From positions 101,772,278 to 101,836,277 of the forward strand of contig CP136069.1 in assembly GCA_032622095.1 (NCBI GenBank): a DNA stretch of 64,000 bases, read 5' to 3'. Shown in pieces: positions 1 to 11,645 of this stretch. Every line of letters starts with the position of its first letter. Positions within the stretch are counted from its first letter, which is position 1. Under the pieces are notes generated by a model. It was not told where the DNA came from, ran no database searches, and saw nothing but the letters and a program-made list of their open reading frames with translations. Origin of the DNA: Siphonodentalium dalli. Lineage: Eukaryota; Mollusca; Scaphopoda; Gadilida; Siphonodentaliidae. The translations under genes and the position numbers were made by a program.

Positions 1-145
1 TCTTGGTATCTAAAATGATTATTCTGGGTCGACCACGGTCAGTGATTAAATTAATAAATACATGGCACATGCATGTGGCTTTCGTGATAATAGCAACAAA
101 TGTTACAATGCCACTGAGGTGATACTGAATATTGAACTACTAGTA

Positions 146-336
146 TACTCTTTGGTGCCAAATAAAAGAGATGGCCGATTAAAAGTGCTGGATAACATAC
201 TAGTATTTCACTAAAATTAATTATAGTGCTGGCATTTTCACTATATACACCATAACCGAATAATAGTGCTGGCCAACATTTAATCCCAAAATTAATAAAC
301 ATGCCAGCATGTATTAATATTTGGCACCCAAGAGTA
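146..336. mobile_element. Miniature inverted-repeat element, 191 bp
   Basis: The ends are inverted copies: TACTCTTTGGTGCCAAATA at the left, and the reverse complement of TACTCTTGGGTGCCAAATA at the right. The interior carries repeated TAGTGCTGGC words and no coding capacity. A related element with TACTCTCAGGTGCC ends lies at 25736-25908. The superfamily is not recognised. Confidence 0.7.
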
Positions 337-569
337 TTTATGCAATTAATAATTACCTGACTACTAAACCCTATAATTCAACCACAGCCGATATACTATA
401 CATGTAGCAGAGTTTACATGGGTACCGTCAATGACTGGGTCATCCATGAAACTCCCTGGTCCCATGTTTACCCTGCTGCATATATGTGTAACTGAATGAT
501 GGTTGCATTGGTTAGTGTTATGTCTGTCTTATGACATTATGCATATTAGTATATTATACGGTATTTAAA
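337..569. other. Stretch without recognisable features
   Basis: AT-rich, with no ORF, repeat match or motif that I can support. Confidence 0.4.
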
Positions 570-965
570 TATGCATATCCGATTAAGCGCCCCTAATTTA
601 TTATTTATTTAGATTGGGGGGGGGGGGGGGGGGGTAAATAAATTTTATATGAGTCGAGGAACCCACCTACAAGCTCGGAGTTATCAGATATCAATTTATT
701 AAATCAATTATTTTTCACCATCGAGACTTATTGGTGGCCCAGTAAAAAGTTGATTAGCTTGGACAAAATTTCAGATGAAGATGGATTACAACATAACATG
801 TTTTGGGGAATTTTATACTTTTAATTAATTGATTGTGGTTAGCATTATTTTTGGGCAATTAATTGATTCTGATAACTGATTTCTAAACATGTTGTTGTCA
901 TTGGAATCTGATTATATGGGGACCATCGAATTGGATTGGGTACCTTTAACATGATTATTCTGAGT
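570..965. repeat. Dispersed repeat, copy 1 (GATTAAGCRCCCC ... GGGTACCTTTAA)
   Basis: This segment aligns by eye with 14165-14592 through most of its length: GATTAAGC start, GAGTCGAGGAACCCA, AGATATCAATTTTTTAAAT, TTAGCATTATTTTTGG, ATGGGGACCATC and a GTACCTTTAA end. It includes a 19-nt poly-G run at 616-634. The interior has no coding potential. Confidence 0.65.
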
Positions 966-2219
966 CGACAACTTCCAGTTAGTGATTAAAATTAATACAT
1001 ACATGTATGGTAGCTTAGCTTTTTAAAGTAACATTTCTAACATGAGAACGTTATTTTGAATATCCTGACCTATTGACACAATCCATAGGCAGGTCCCTGC
1101 TAGAGGTTATATTCTTTGGTTTATATAAAATATCTGCCTCTGCTAAATATAACTGTGATTGTATATACTATTTAATTTAATTCAAGTAAAAATAAACTAT
1201 TTTTGTGGTAACCTGAATGTTTATGTTTTTTATATCAACAATGGGATTCTATTCAAATAAAAATACAACATAGAATGCAACCAACATTTGGCTCAATTTC
1301 TAATTAAATCATTTATTACTTATACTGAATGAATGAGAATCCATATGGTGTTTCTCTATCAGTCTGCATTCTGTGGTCTGATTTATTATCTAGTAGCATC
1401 TCACCAAGTGAAGAATAAATCATTCCAATACACATTTATTGTGCTGCATAAATACATTAGAAATTATTTAATTGTAGATTAATTACACCCACTTAATTTT
1501 CAATAGTATTTTGCCATTATTAGCTTGGAAAGAGCAAATATAATGAAATAGGATAATTACATTTATAGTGGTGGATCACTTTGTTGTATACCATAGAACA
1601 TGCTATATTATATACAGATGGTAAATGTTCAGAAATTGGTACCAGTAACTCATATTGGTTGCAAACTGCGTTCTGTATTTATGCCGCACCACAAGGACAA
1701 TTCTGAAAACTTGCAAATTAAAGTATTTTTTACAAGAATTGAACAAAAGAAATTCCCGGTCAGCGTGAACCCCAGATTACATGATTTGGCGACTGCTGTG
1801 AGTCGATTTCCCTTTTCATACCTGTGGTGTATCATATGATACAATTTTCTCTGAGGAATTATATTCATGTTTAGCATGATAATGGCTCACAGAAGTTGCC
1901 CAAATCATGTGATCCACCAGGTTCCATGCTGCTGGGAATTTTGGACAATTGTTTGGCCATTTCCATCATATGGCTAATGGAGGTAATTGCTATATTTTAT
2001 AAGATATCGAAGCTCAATAAATTATCTAAAGGGCGGCTGATATCATGTGGGTAGGGTCAAGATAATGTGAATGGATCATGGAGAAGATTGTGCTTCCAAT
2101 CATCCAATGAGGGCCACAATTGTGGTATAAACTTGGAATTTGCAACACAACAGCTCATCCGTATGATACTTTATTCACTAGATAAATTTGGGAGCACATT
2201 CCCTGAACTGATAGCCAAC
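966..2219. other. No gene seen; AT-rich non-coding
   Basis: There are short ORFs only, with no family resemblance and opposing frames on both strands, as expected by chance. No repeat was recognised except the generic ends of neighbouring units. Confidence 0.4.
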
Positions 2220-2860
2220 AAGGCAAGTTCCACAAAATGTGTATGTGTGCTTCAGCCTTCACATCATGATCATTTATGCACTGCCCGATCATGCACTGTG
2301 ATGAAAATTTTCACGAGTCCTCTAGCTCTCTGTTGCAACATGTTCAGATCATTTTTTACTTGATGGGCAAGTAGGTGCAGCCATTCGTGATTCTCTTCCT
2401 TACCTGGTCTGGAGATCGAGCAACAAACGATCTTCCATAAACGTGGACATTTTCGATGCACTGCTTCGCCACATTGTCACTTTGCCACTGGTTACTACTA
2501 GTAGATGTACTGAATCACTGCATTGTCACTGAATCCCTCTGAATCACTGCATTGTCACTCAATCACTCTGAATCACTGAATACTCTAATGTGCACCAGTC
2601 CACAAAATTTGTATGTGTGCTAATCAGAATACATCATGATCAAAATATGGGCATTTTCGATGTACTGCTTCGCCACATTGTCACTGAATCACTGCTGTGG
2701 TATAATTTGGATTGTCGCTGAATAACTATGAGTCACTCGAAATGTGCACCAGTCCACAAAATGTGTATGTGTGCTAATCCGATTACATCATGATCAGAAT
2801 ATGGGCATTTGCGATTCACTGCTTTGAACACCACATCGTTACTGAACTGATTGACTCCAA
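2220..2860. repeat. Local degenerate tandem repeat
   Basis: Blocks reading CCACAAAATGTGTATGTGTGCT followed by a CATCATGATCA motif occur near 2229, 2599 and 2755. They are separated by short runs of TGAATCACTG/CATTGTCACT words and the phrase CTGCTTCGCCACATTGTCACT. The spacing is irregular (about 370 and 155 bp). This is a local duplication with internal short-word expansion, not coding. Confidence 0.6.
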
Positions 2861-2972
2861 ATTTGCACTTGTCCTCCTATATAGTCTAAATCTCCTTTGG
2901 AAATATTTCTATCTGGTATCGTTGTATTTTATTGGTTGTAACTATCATGTCCACTCCGACTTTCTATACTAA

Positions 2973-3787
2973 CACTTGCTCCTACATGTACGTCCACAAT
3001 GACATTGAAAACAATTGAATCATCGACAAGAAATGTACAAACAAAACACGTCGTTTCATGAAATAAACATGTGGGGCGAAATTTTAATTTCCGGGTCGCT
3101 TGTGGCCTCGAAAAAAGTCATTAAAACAATAAAAATAAGTCTTGTGTGCATTTAATTAACCAAGTGTCTGATACAAAGTCCACCTTGATTATGTTTTCGA
3201 ACGCATCTGGGGGATTGGAGTATCAAGAAACGCACATTCGAAACAATTAAATGCTATTAAATTCCATTAAAATCCTAAGCGGGCACCTGCGACGTAAATC
3301 ATCTCACGAAATTGCTTTCGCGTAAATCAGCCCAATCAAACCAAACTATATCTGGTTTTCACAAAGGCAAATGTTGCAGTTTTTGGCGCAATTCGAGAAA
3401 CTGCTCTTGCCCAAAATCGGCTGCTTGTATGGGTAAAAATGTTTCTATTCCGACATATTAAAAACATTATATTGTTATGGAATAGCATTTCAACTTCTAA
3501 CCTATGATTTAAAAAATTGAATTTTTAGTCTATTAATGCTGTTTTTATCTCTTTTTTTAAACATGACACACGAGTAATTATCGAAGTATTTACGTCGACG
3601 CTGTACATCTTATTTCTGTATCCTCACGATCATGGCTTGTGTTTTGTTTACATTGGTTACTATTTGTGATCACGTGTCAACAACAGTTAATAAGATTTTT
3701 ACAATACTGGAATCAATTTCATAATGCATTTCCACATTTTATTGAATTTCGTTGGTACATTATTAAATGCACATAAGTAGAAGTTGG
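2973..3787. other. No gene seen
   Basis: Somewhat higher CpG content than the surroundings around 3050-3400, but no ORF or exon I can support. Confidence 0.35.
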
Positions 3788-3830
3788 TTAACCCTTTGCT
3801 AGTGATTGGGGAAACGTGAAGGTAATTCGG
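3788..3830. mobile_element. piggyBac-like terminus (TTAACCCTTTGC)
   Basis: TTAA at 3788-3791 is followed by CCCTTTGCTAGTG. TTAA target duplication followed by CCCTTT is the usual start of piggyBac-superfamily elements. No matching opposite end was located, so only the terminus is called. Confidence 0.4.
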
Positions 3831-3893
3831 GAAATCGAGGTTACAACGTCAAATTCCATACAAAATCTTCGCGATGTTTTTGTTGATAAAATA

Positions 3894-4375
3894 TTGAGGA
3901 TAATTTTATTTAACGATGTCAAAGTATGGTACGCATTCATATGACCATGGACTAGAGTTATTAGTGCACATGTAGATGTGAAAATTTAAAGGAATGCACG
4001 TGTAAAACGATCTCATTATTTTATTAGAAAGTGATTGCTAACAGTTAAGAAATTACGGCGACTGTGTTGCCTTACCGTCTTACGTAATACACAACTCAAT
4101 CGACGACGTTTTCTGTTTTGCAAATTTATATATTTATATTTGCAATATATAATGGGGGATAATTTTTTTTAACGATATCAAAGTATGGTACGCATTCATG
4201 TGGACATGAACTAGAGTGGTTGGTGCGCACGTAGATGTGAAAATTTAAAGGAATGCACTGCAAAACGATCTCATTTATTTTATTTGAAAGTGATGCTAAC
4301 AGTAAAGAAATTATGGCGACTGTGTTGTCTCACGCAGTACCGTACACAACCAAATCTCCGGCGTTTTGTTGTTTT
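3894..4375. repeat. Tandem duplication, about 260 bp unit, two copies
   Basis: Unit 1 (about 3894-4110) and unit 2 (about 4155-4375) share AACGATRTCAAAGTATGG, TACGCATTCAT, GTAGATGTGAAAATTTAAAG, AAACGATCTCAT, GGCGACTGTGTTG and the ACAC/ACCAAAT ends. Divergence is moderate, so the duplication is not recent. No ORF is preserved in both copies. Confidence 0.75.
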
Positions 4376-4703
4376 ACAATATTTCTGTTGATAAATTGAA
4401 CACTATAATAAGATAAATTTTCGGAAATTACCAGCTGAAATTACAGCAATAAAATTCAGATTCTGATACATTTCAATGTGAAATTGATTTTAATTCTATG
4501 CAACGAATCAGGGTCAAGAAAAATCCGGAAAGATACTTACCAACCCCATAGTGTCTCCTTGTTCTCCATCGTCAGATTGAATATATGATCAAACAAACCA
4601 TCTTACTAAGGATGTATAGTATGAATTAAATTTAATATTTTTGCACATTGCCTAATGGGGGGACTTGACTTTCATAAACATGAAAATGAATTGTTACCAA
4701 TTA

Positions 4704-4851
4704 ATTAAAATAAAAAACCCCATCCATGCAGATAAACAAGAGCCACCATAAGATTTAATAATACATTTTTTCCTATAACTTTGACGTTACCAGAAAGTTC
4801 TGTTGGCTGGGATGACGACGTTAGACATATTACTGTTGGGTAAAGGGTTAA
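4704..4851 (-). mobile_element. piggyBac-like miniature element fragment
   Basis: On the minus strand it starts TTAACCCTTTACCCAACAGT (TTAA at 4848-4851) and continues through CCAACAGAACTTTCTGGT and AAAGTTATAGGAAAAAATG. It then reaches GGTGGCTCTTGTTTATCTGC. The same order occurs at 23618-23850 and, split by an insertion, at 12960-13043 plus 17093-17224. The far end is missing. Confidence 0.65.
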
Positions 4852-6690
4852 TGAGCTCTGACATGACATGCTGAGTATATTTGACAATTTTCCTTGTCCA
4901 GATGTACCAGTTTATACCAAAAATACTTCAATGGTAATGTATTTCAATTTCATCAGAAATAAGTATAATTATAATTTTGTCTAGATATCCCAGAAGAAGA
5001 AGAGGATAAATGAGTATTTTCGATCCTGCATTGGCCTTAGACTTTCAGAAAAAGCTCAATGTCATGACCTCATGCCAACAATTTTAAATCAGCTGAAAGA
5101 AGTATTTTCATGAACATACAAGTCAAATTATGTTCATAATGTTCAAGGAAGTGTGAAAAACGACTACTTTATTAACCCTACCCCTGATATTTAGACACTT
5201 CTTATTCTCGCAAGGGCAGTGGTACTTCCGCCCATATTTGAGGTATTAAGCTGTGGACTCAAGCTTGATATCGTGTGTTTTCGAAGGCCAGCTCGGTACC
5301 AAGCTTTAAAAAAATCACAATGGCAATTTTCCCACAAGTTTGTATTTGTCATAGTAGCTCATAGACTAAAAGGTGCTATCACCATACCAAACATGGCTCC
5401 TGCACCTATTTTGTGATCAAATTCAAGGGTATTCCAGGAATATCCACGGCAGGATTCAAGGGTGTGTCTGCTAGAAATTCAAGGGTATTCCGGCTGATAC
5501 ATAGACTCTTGACTTTGCAAGTCTATAGATGTTTATATACATACTAGTATTACATGAAACTGATGTGTATAAAGTACTTCACACAGCTGGTGCATGATAG
5601 TGTACAAGGTATTTGGGGAGATAAAAAGAGTTGTAACTACATATATTGAGAACAATATTTTTTTAGAATGGGAAACTAAGGCATATTATGCCATTTTATG
5701 CCAAGTTGACATTGGCCTGGTACACACAAGTTCCACAGACTCGGTTTTGATTGATTGATCTGTTGATTTTAATCTATGGGGTATGAGATTACAAAATTTT
5801 TTAACAAACAAGTGTACCATATAATAAACAGTGCAAACTAACAGAGAAACAATTTTGTTTTTAAACAAAAAGCCAATACCACTATTTGCATACAGGAATG
5901 AGTGACTATGTAAAAATTCCAAGTAGGTAGGTAGGGATATTTTTTTTTGGTAATATTTTTTAATTTTTTACCCTGAACAATTAAGAGGGACATTAATTCT
6001 AACACTTTACACTTGTGTGAAGGCTGTCCATGTATATTCCAAGTAAACAGTTAATGTTGCACTATGATATAATAAGTATTGTCAATGTGGACAAGGAATT
6101 TTGCCTTCCAGACACTGAACTATGCAGCTCTCTTGCAATTATTCTCTCAGTTTAGATTGTGGTGGCACATCTTCCTCAGACCACAATATTCACATATCAA
6201 CAGGCCCAAGACGAACACCATAATAGGGCTTTTCTATGACTTTATAATAATAACATGAATTGTAAGATATTAACCCAAACTCTCTCAAATATTTGGTCAT
6301 ACACCTCAGGACCTAAGACACACTTCCACTGGCAGGATATCTCACATGCTCCTCATACACACTGCACAGGATGTAAATGTTCCTCAGACACACCTCAATT
6401 GCATTGAAATATTTGGTCACACACCACAGCCCCATAACTTGAGCGAGGTACCACACCTCAGCATTCAAATTGCCCCCTAACTTTTAAGTACCTTATCCAC
6501 ACTGGCATATGCATGCTTGTAAGTTTTAAACACCCGAACAAACCAGTATATAATTTCATGTGCTATTTTAGTGCCCAACCCAGAAGGGTGTTTGATTTGG
6601 TAGATATGCACCCATCTTTATACTGTGCATATACATACTATTAACTATGCATGGACACTATGAACCCTTGATTGACTGGGAGAGAAACTT
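4852..6690. other. No gene seen
   Basis: Short ORFs only, none resembling a known family. Two imperfect copies of an ATTCAAGGGTATTCC phrase occur at about 5420-5500 and are echoed at 8540-8670. Otherwise AT-rich unique sequence. Confidence 0.35.
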
Positions 6691-7747
6691 TAAATTCTGA
6701 AATAGAATGTTAACCCATACCTTGGACATAGTAAGTTACTCTGATCGGAATCATAAATGAGAGTTTTAATTTTGAATTATAGAGTATACTGTTATGTACT
6801 ATTATAGACAATGTACATAACACAAATTATTCGAATTTATGGGTCACTCACATTTATATAAGAGAATGCACTGGAACAGGATATGTAATGCTGCACCACC
6901 ACAGCCTTGGGTTAAATGTGAAAAGGTGACCTGGACATGGAATACTTGGTCAAGAGATTCTAATTTAAGTTTACAATGATAATGCATCAAATTCTACCCA
7001 CAACAGCCATCAAGATAAACACCTCATTGCTGACCCATCAGTATCCATTATACAGCAGAGCTGTCAACAAATCACAGGCATTGATTATGTTAAAGGCTGG
7101 CATCTCTATGAAACCAATAACATTTATAATGACCTCAGACCATCTGTTGAGTGGTGTTCTAGTCTACTGTTAACAGCATGTGATGTGTATTGTTGAAACT
7201 TTTAAATTAGATACCATAGCTTTCTTTATCTGCACATTGGCATAAGAGACATCAGAAAATAATATAACCATGGATATTAAACCAAATTTGGTGTGCTGAC
7301 TTGGGGTACCCTTGGCGGAGTGATAATGGTGTTAGTTTTTCAAATTTTAGTTTTTCAAATTTTGTTACTAGTAACTTTAAAAAACAAAATTTTAATTTAA
7401 TTATTATAAAAAAAAACAATTATATAATTTTTTGTTATTTATTTATTTATTCATTTTATGTTAAACTGAGCAAGGAATTAAAACTAAATTTTTTTTTTTT
7501 AAGAGTGAATATTTTTTTAGAAAAAGGGGGCCATAACTCACTTAAATAGTCTGATCAATCCCATATTCGAACTCGATCTGTCTTTTGTGCTGAGAAATTC
7601 ATATACAAAATTTGGTTCCGATCAGATAGAAAATATTTCAGCTATCGCACCATGCGTAAAGTGTCTACAGACAGACAGACGGACGACGAGTGGTCAATCC
7701 GGACAACGACACTATGTTTACCATACTATGGTATGGGAAACATAAAA
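6690..7747 (+). mobile_element. Helitron-like (Pearl-type) element, family 1, left-truncated
   Basis: It starts inside the family at TTAACCCATACCTTGG and continues with TTTATATAAGAGAATGCACT and GGTGACCTGGACATGG. It then passes through a degenerate tandem unit (GGGCCATAACTC ... AATTTGGTTCCGATCAGAT) and an ACAGACAGACGGACG tail. It ends with the family hairpin TTTACCATACTATGGTATGG and CATAAAA. The AACGAGAGGCC left end is missing. It has no coding capacity, so any movement must have depended on enzymes from elsewhere. Confidence 0.7.
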
Positions 7748-8700
7748 AGTCTTCTACATGTATATTGCTCTATAACAAATAAAAGACATCTTCCCACAAA
7801 GCATGGGAGTTGAACAAATAATATTACCACAGGCAGGTTTTACAGACTGTAGAAGTATTCCTGAGATTGGGATTCATCTGCAACCACAAATGGACATGTA
7901 TTTTAATAGCAGTAAATTGTTTTTGAAGATTCCAACTAAAATTATTGTAGCTCAATGTAAACATAGTAAATAGAGAATATAATTATCGATATAGATGTGC
8001 TTACATACCAATATTACATGCATTAAAATAGAAAAACAAAAAATCCAAGTCGGCCCAATTTTGGCAGGTCGGTCGGGTAACCAGAAACAGATGTTTCTTT
8101 TCTGGCCTAATTTCAAAGAAAAGATAACTTATGTTCATCTGAGAGGAGTAATATCAGACTACAAGAATGAAGATATGTCTGCTGAGATGATTGTGTCCAC
8201 TGGAATTTCAAACCCACATATTTTTGAAACAGCACACATGTACTTTCATTTTATTACTAGGCCAACTACATCAATTTAATTTTCAAGTGTGTATGCAATT
8301 GTGACAAATTAAAATTAAAAACATCAAAACAAACATGTTTACCCAGTCACAGAGCCGCAAACAAACAGTAATTAAACTGAAAGTTGAAACCATAGAACAA
8401 ATATAGGAAAATAGAAATAGCGTACCAAGTTTTTCCGAGAATTAACATAAATTATACTCTAATTTTCTATCGCACTTAATTATTTTGCCGATCGCTTTGT
8501 GCATAAATCGTTCCAAATCCCGCGATCGTAATGGAATGCCAACTATTCAAGGGTTTTTCAACATTTCAAGGATTTAAACACGGCTATTATTCAAGGGTTT
8601 TCAAGGAGTTAGGTGAAATCCAAGCATATTCAAGGGCCTTGAAAATGTATTTTCATATTCAAGGGTGTTAAGGAACTTCTCAGCTGGACGAGTATCTCAT
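7748..8700. other. No gene seen; several ATTCAAGGGTTTTCAAGG phrases
   Basis: Region 8540-8670 contains four near-copies of TTCAAGG(G) T-rich words in a short span. Nothing coding is recognised apart from the adjacent BET exon. Confidence 0.35.
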
Positions 8701-8746
8701 TCTAACACTCAAAATTATTATGCAACTTGACATGGTGCATACTTAC

Positions 8747-8875
8747 ACTCAACTGTCGAGCCATCTGGCAGACATCATGATCTGGTGGATTATATTGGAA
8801 ACAATTCTTAAATATTATCCGCACATCCTCAGCGAATTCATGAGCTGTTTGATATTTCCTCGATTCCAGGTTCCT
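8747..8875 (-). CDS. BET (BRD2/3/4-like): BET protein exon: bromodomain 2, helices B-C with the acetyl-lysine-binding Asn
   Basis: The exon has 129 bp (43 codons), phase 0. The acceptor is CTTACAG before AGGAACCTGG and the donor is TTGAGT|GTAAGT. The peptide begins RNLESRKYQTAHEFAEDVRI and continues IFKNCFQYNPPDHDVCQMARQLS. The Asn of YNPPDH is the residue that binds acetyl-lysine (Asn433 in human BRD4). The following His is the BC-loop His typical of bromodomain 2. It lies 15 kb from the preceding exon. The next expected exon (DVFEMRF-like end of the domain) was not found between 1 and 8746, so it is probably left of the window. Reading through the donor meets an in-frame stop after 14 more residues. 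Confidence 0.96.
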
Positions 8876-8942
8876 CTGTAAGTACAACAGAAACATTTAC
8901 TATACCACATCATCATGACCATTGACGTCTTGCGTTATGGAG

Positions 8943-9606
8943 AACAAGAGCATCGCTAGGGCGTGGCAAAATACGCCCTTTAGCCATTTTGAATTGTACT
9001 ATCGCAAAATAAGATAATACTTTGAGCTTACATTTGAAGAAAATCTGATATACCCCTAATTTCAATGCCAAAATGTGGTCAAATTCTAAGTCGAAAAATG
9101 GCCATAACTCATGTAAAAATAATTAGACAGAACCTATATTCAAACTTGGCCTGTAGTTTTAGCTGGGAAATACACATACCAACTTTGGTTCAGCTCAAAA
9201 CTGGAGTTATCGGTCGGAAACCAAAATGTTATGAAATTGGTCAAATTCTAAGTTGAAAAAGGGCCGTAACTCATGTAAAAATAACTGGACAGAACCCATA
9301 TTTGAACTTGGCCTGTATCTTTAGCTGGGAAATACACATACCAACTTTCGGTCGGAAACCAAATTTTTAACAGACAGTCAAATTCTAAGTCGAAAAAGGG
9401 CCGTAACTCATGTAAAAATAATTGGACGGAACCCATATTCGAACTTGGCCTGTATCTTTAGCTGGGAAATACACACACCAACTTTGGTTCAGATCAAATA
9501 ATGCAAACTGGAGTTATCGATCGGAAACCAAAATGTTAACGGACAGACAGACGGACGGACGAACAGACTGATAACATAATACGACCTTTTTTCAAAAAGG
9601 GTGTAT
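8943..9606 (+). mobile_element. Helitron-like (Pearl-type) element, family 3, complete
   Basis: The left end AACAAGAGCATCGC is followed by a hairpin GGGCGT-N8-ACGCCC. The core has about three tandem units of roughly 130-150 bp containing CCGTAACTCATGTAAAAATA, GAACTTGGCCTGTA and TCGGTCGGAAACC. The tail is GACAGACAGACGGACGGACG. The right end folds as ATACGACCTTTTTTC against AAAAAGGGTGTAT. Non-coding. It abuts the family 1 element at 9607 with no spacer. Confidence 0.75.
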
Positions 9607-11411
9607 AACGAGAGGCCGATCACGATCGGCAGATGTTTAACCTATACCTTGGCGATAGTGATCAGCTATTTTCAGTTCTGACACGAAAATCCATAAGCCA
9701 TAACTCTGTTTAAAATATAAAAAAATGGATCAAACCCAAATTCGAAATCTATCTGTATTTTGGGCTGAGAAATTCACATACAAAATTTACATACATCTCA
9801 ATAAAATGAGACATATCAGATGAAAGGTATTTCTGCTAAGTATAAGGAATGTTGAGAATTAAGGGTTCATTTTAACCACCAAAAATCCATACAAGTGAAA
9901 GGGATATAATAGGAGAATGATTACATGAAAAATATACAAAAGCATAAAATTGATGACAAGGGTTAACAATTTTAACTCAATAAAATTAGGTACAGGTATT
10001 TCACTGGAACACTGCATGATATCCTAAAGGAATCACGGAACTAAATGGTTTCCCATAGGCGACAGTGTTAACGTTTTGGCCAAATTCGCTGAATTGAAGC
10101 CTGCAGGCCATACCAGTGATGTTTACCCAGCTAGATTGACACCAGTTGATCACGAAAATGCAAGAAAAATCATAGGTCATGTGTTTACTTTTTAAAATAA
10201 ATCCCCAAGTGTACGACAGGGCTATCTCACAGCCAAATTTGATCTGGAAAAACCAGATCTACAACAGCTAGTTAAATACATTTCCCGCTCACAAAAATCC
10301 GTTCCCCCATTCATTCACCAGTTTAAATTATTTAGATATTATGTACAAATCAAATAAACGTGATGTCATCCTTTAATAACGTGTCGCATGTATCAGGTGA
10401 AGGTCATTCTTCAGTTACCTTCACCTTTAGGGTTCCACGGTGTACTCGCTCCCCGACTCTAGAACACATTTAGCTCCCTGATTCCTAAACCAGAGAGCTG
10501 TATGGAAATACAATAAACATTAAACAACAGATGGTTCTCTGTCCAATTACACCTTCCACTGTGCCAGGGACAATATGATGGCTAAAAATAACTCTAATGT
10601 CCAATAATACAAGTTAATCTATTCTCTCTCTCAGTGCTAACTGATATCACAGGGGTTAGCTGCTATGGTTCTACATGATAAGAATAAAAATATGGAATCT
10701 GTTCAATCCTTAGTTAAAAAGGGCCATAACTCTGGTATAAAAAACAGGATCTAACCCATATTCAAACTTGATCTGTATTTTGAGTTGAGAAACTCACATA
10801 CCAAATTTGGTTCCTATCAGACGATAACTGGTTGAGCTATCGAAGCATGGATGAATTCTATATCAAAGGGCCATAACTCCATTAAAAATAATCTGATCAA
10901 ACCCATATTTGAACTCGAATTGTATTTTAGATAGAGAAACTCACATACCAAATTTGGTTCTCATGAGATAATATTTTTTTAGTTATCGTAGCATCCATGA
11001 ATTCTAAGTCGAAAGAGGGCCATAACTCCATAAAAAAAACTCGGATCAAACCCATATTCGAACTCGATCTGTATTTTGGGCTCTGAAACTCGTCTACCAA
11101 ATTTGGTTCCGATCAGATAAAAATTGTTTGAGTTATGACAGCATGCGTGAATTCGAAGTCGAAAAAGGGCCATAACTCCGTAAAAAAAACTCGGATCAAA
11201 CCCATAATTGAACTCGATCTGTATTTTGGTCTGAGAAACTCATATACCAAACTTTGGTTCCGATCAGATATAAAATATTTGAGTTATCGCACCATGCGTA
11301 AAGTGTCCATGGACAGACAGACAGACAGACAGACGGACGGACACACGACGAGTGGTCAATCCGGACGTCGACATTATGTTTACCATACTATGGTATGGGT
11401 AAACATAAAAA
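9607..11411 (+). mobile_element. Helitron-like (Pearl-type) element, family 1, complete
   Basis: The left end is AACGAGAG followed by the palindrome GCCGATCACGATCGGC (9615-9630) and AGATGTTTAACC. About 1 kb of non-repeated interior follows. Then come four tandem units of about 150 bp (10690-11310) built on GGGCCATAACTC, CTCGATCTGTATTTTGG and ACCAAATTTGGTTCC. After them are (GACA)n/(GACG)n at 11307-11342, and the terminal hairpin TTTACCATACTATGGTATGG with GTAAACATAAAA. This is the arrangement of Pearl elements in bivalves (left flank, core repeats, microsatellite, right flank), which are regarded as non-autonomous Helitron relatives. No Rep or helicase reading frame is present. Confidence 0.78.
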
Positions 11412-11637
11412 CCTAGATAATGACACTGCATATCATTAGCAGCGCCAATTTATTATAAATTTACAAGTCATATATACCTCATACTAACGTAAGATATAAA
11501 TATTACTGTAACAAGCACATGTACAGTGTTTACGCTGGGTCGAAATATCTTTTCTGATCCCCCCCCCCCCCCCCCCCCCCCCCATTTACTGGTCTCATAA
11601 TTAATGAAAATTTTTGTTTTATTTAACATCCAACAGT
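11412..11637. other. No gene seen; poly-C tract
   Basis: Contains a 25-nt C run at 11559-11583, possibly a microsatellite or an assembly-sensitive tract. Confidence 0.5.
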
Positions 11638-11645
11638 CTAATAAT

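Noticed and set aside
4530-4580. Possible minus-strand first exon (ATGGAGAACAAGGAGACAC before GTAAGT)
   Set aside because: Only one splice signal supports it. There is no homology and no second exon, and it does not match the expected next BET exon.
9541-9572. GACA/GACG runs as simple microsatellites
   Set aside because: They consistently occur at the end of tandem-core elements, so they are treated as element tails rather than independent microsatellites.
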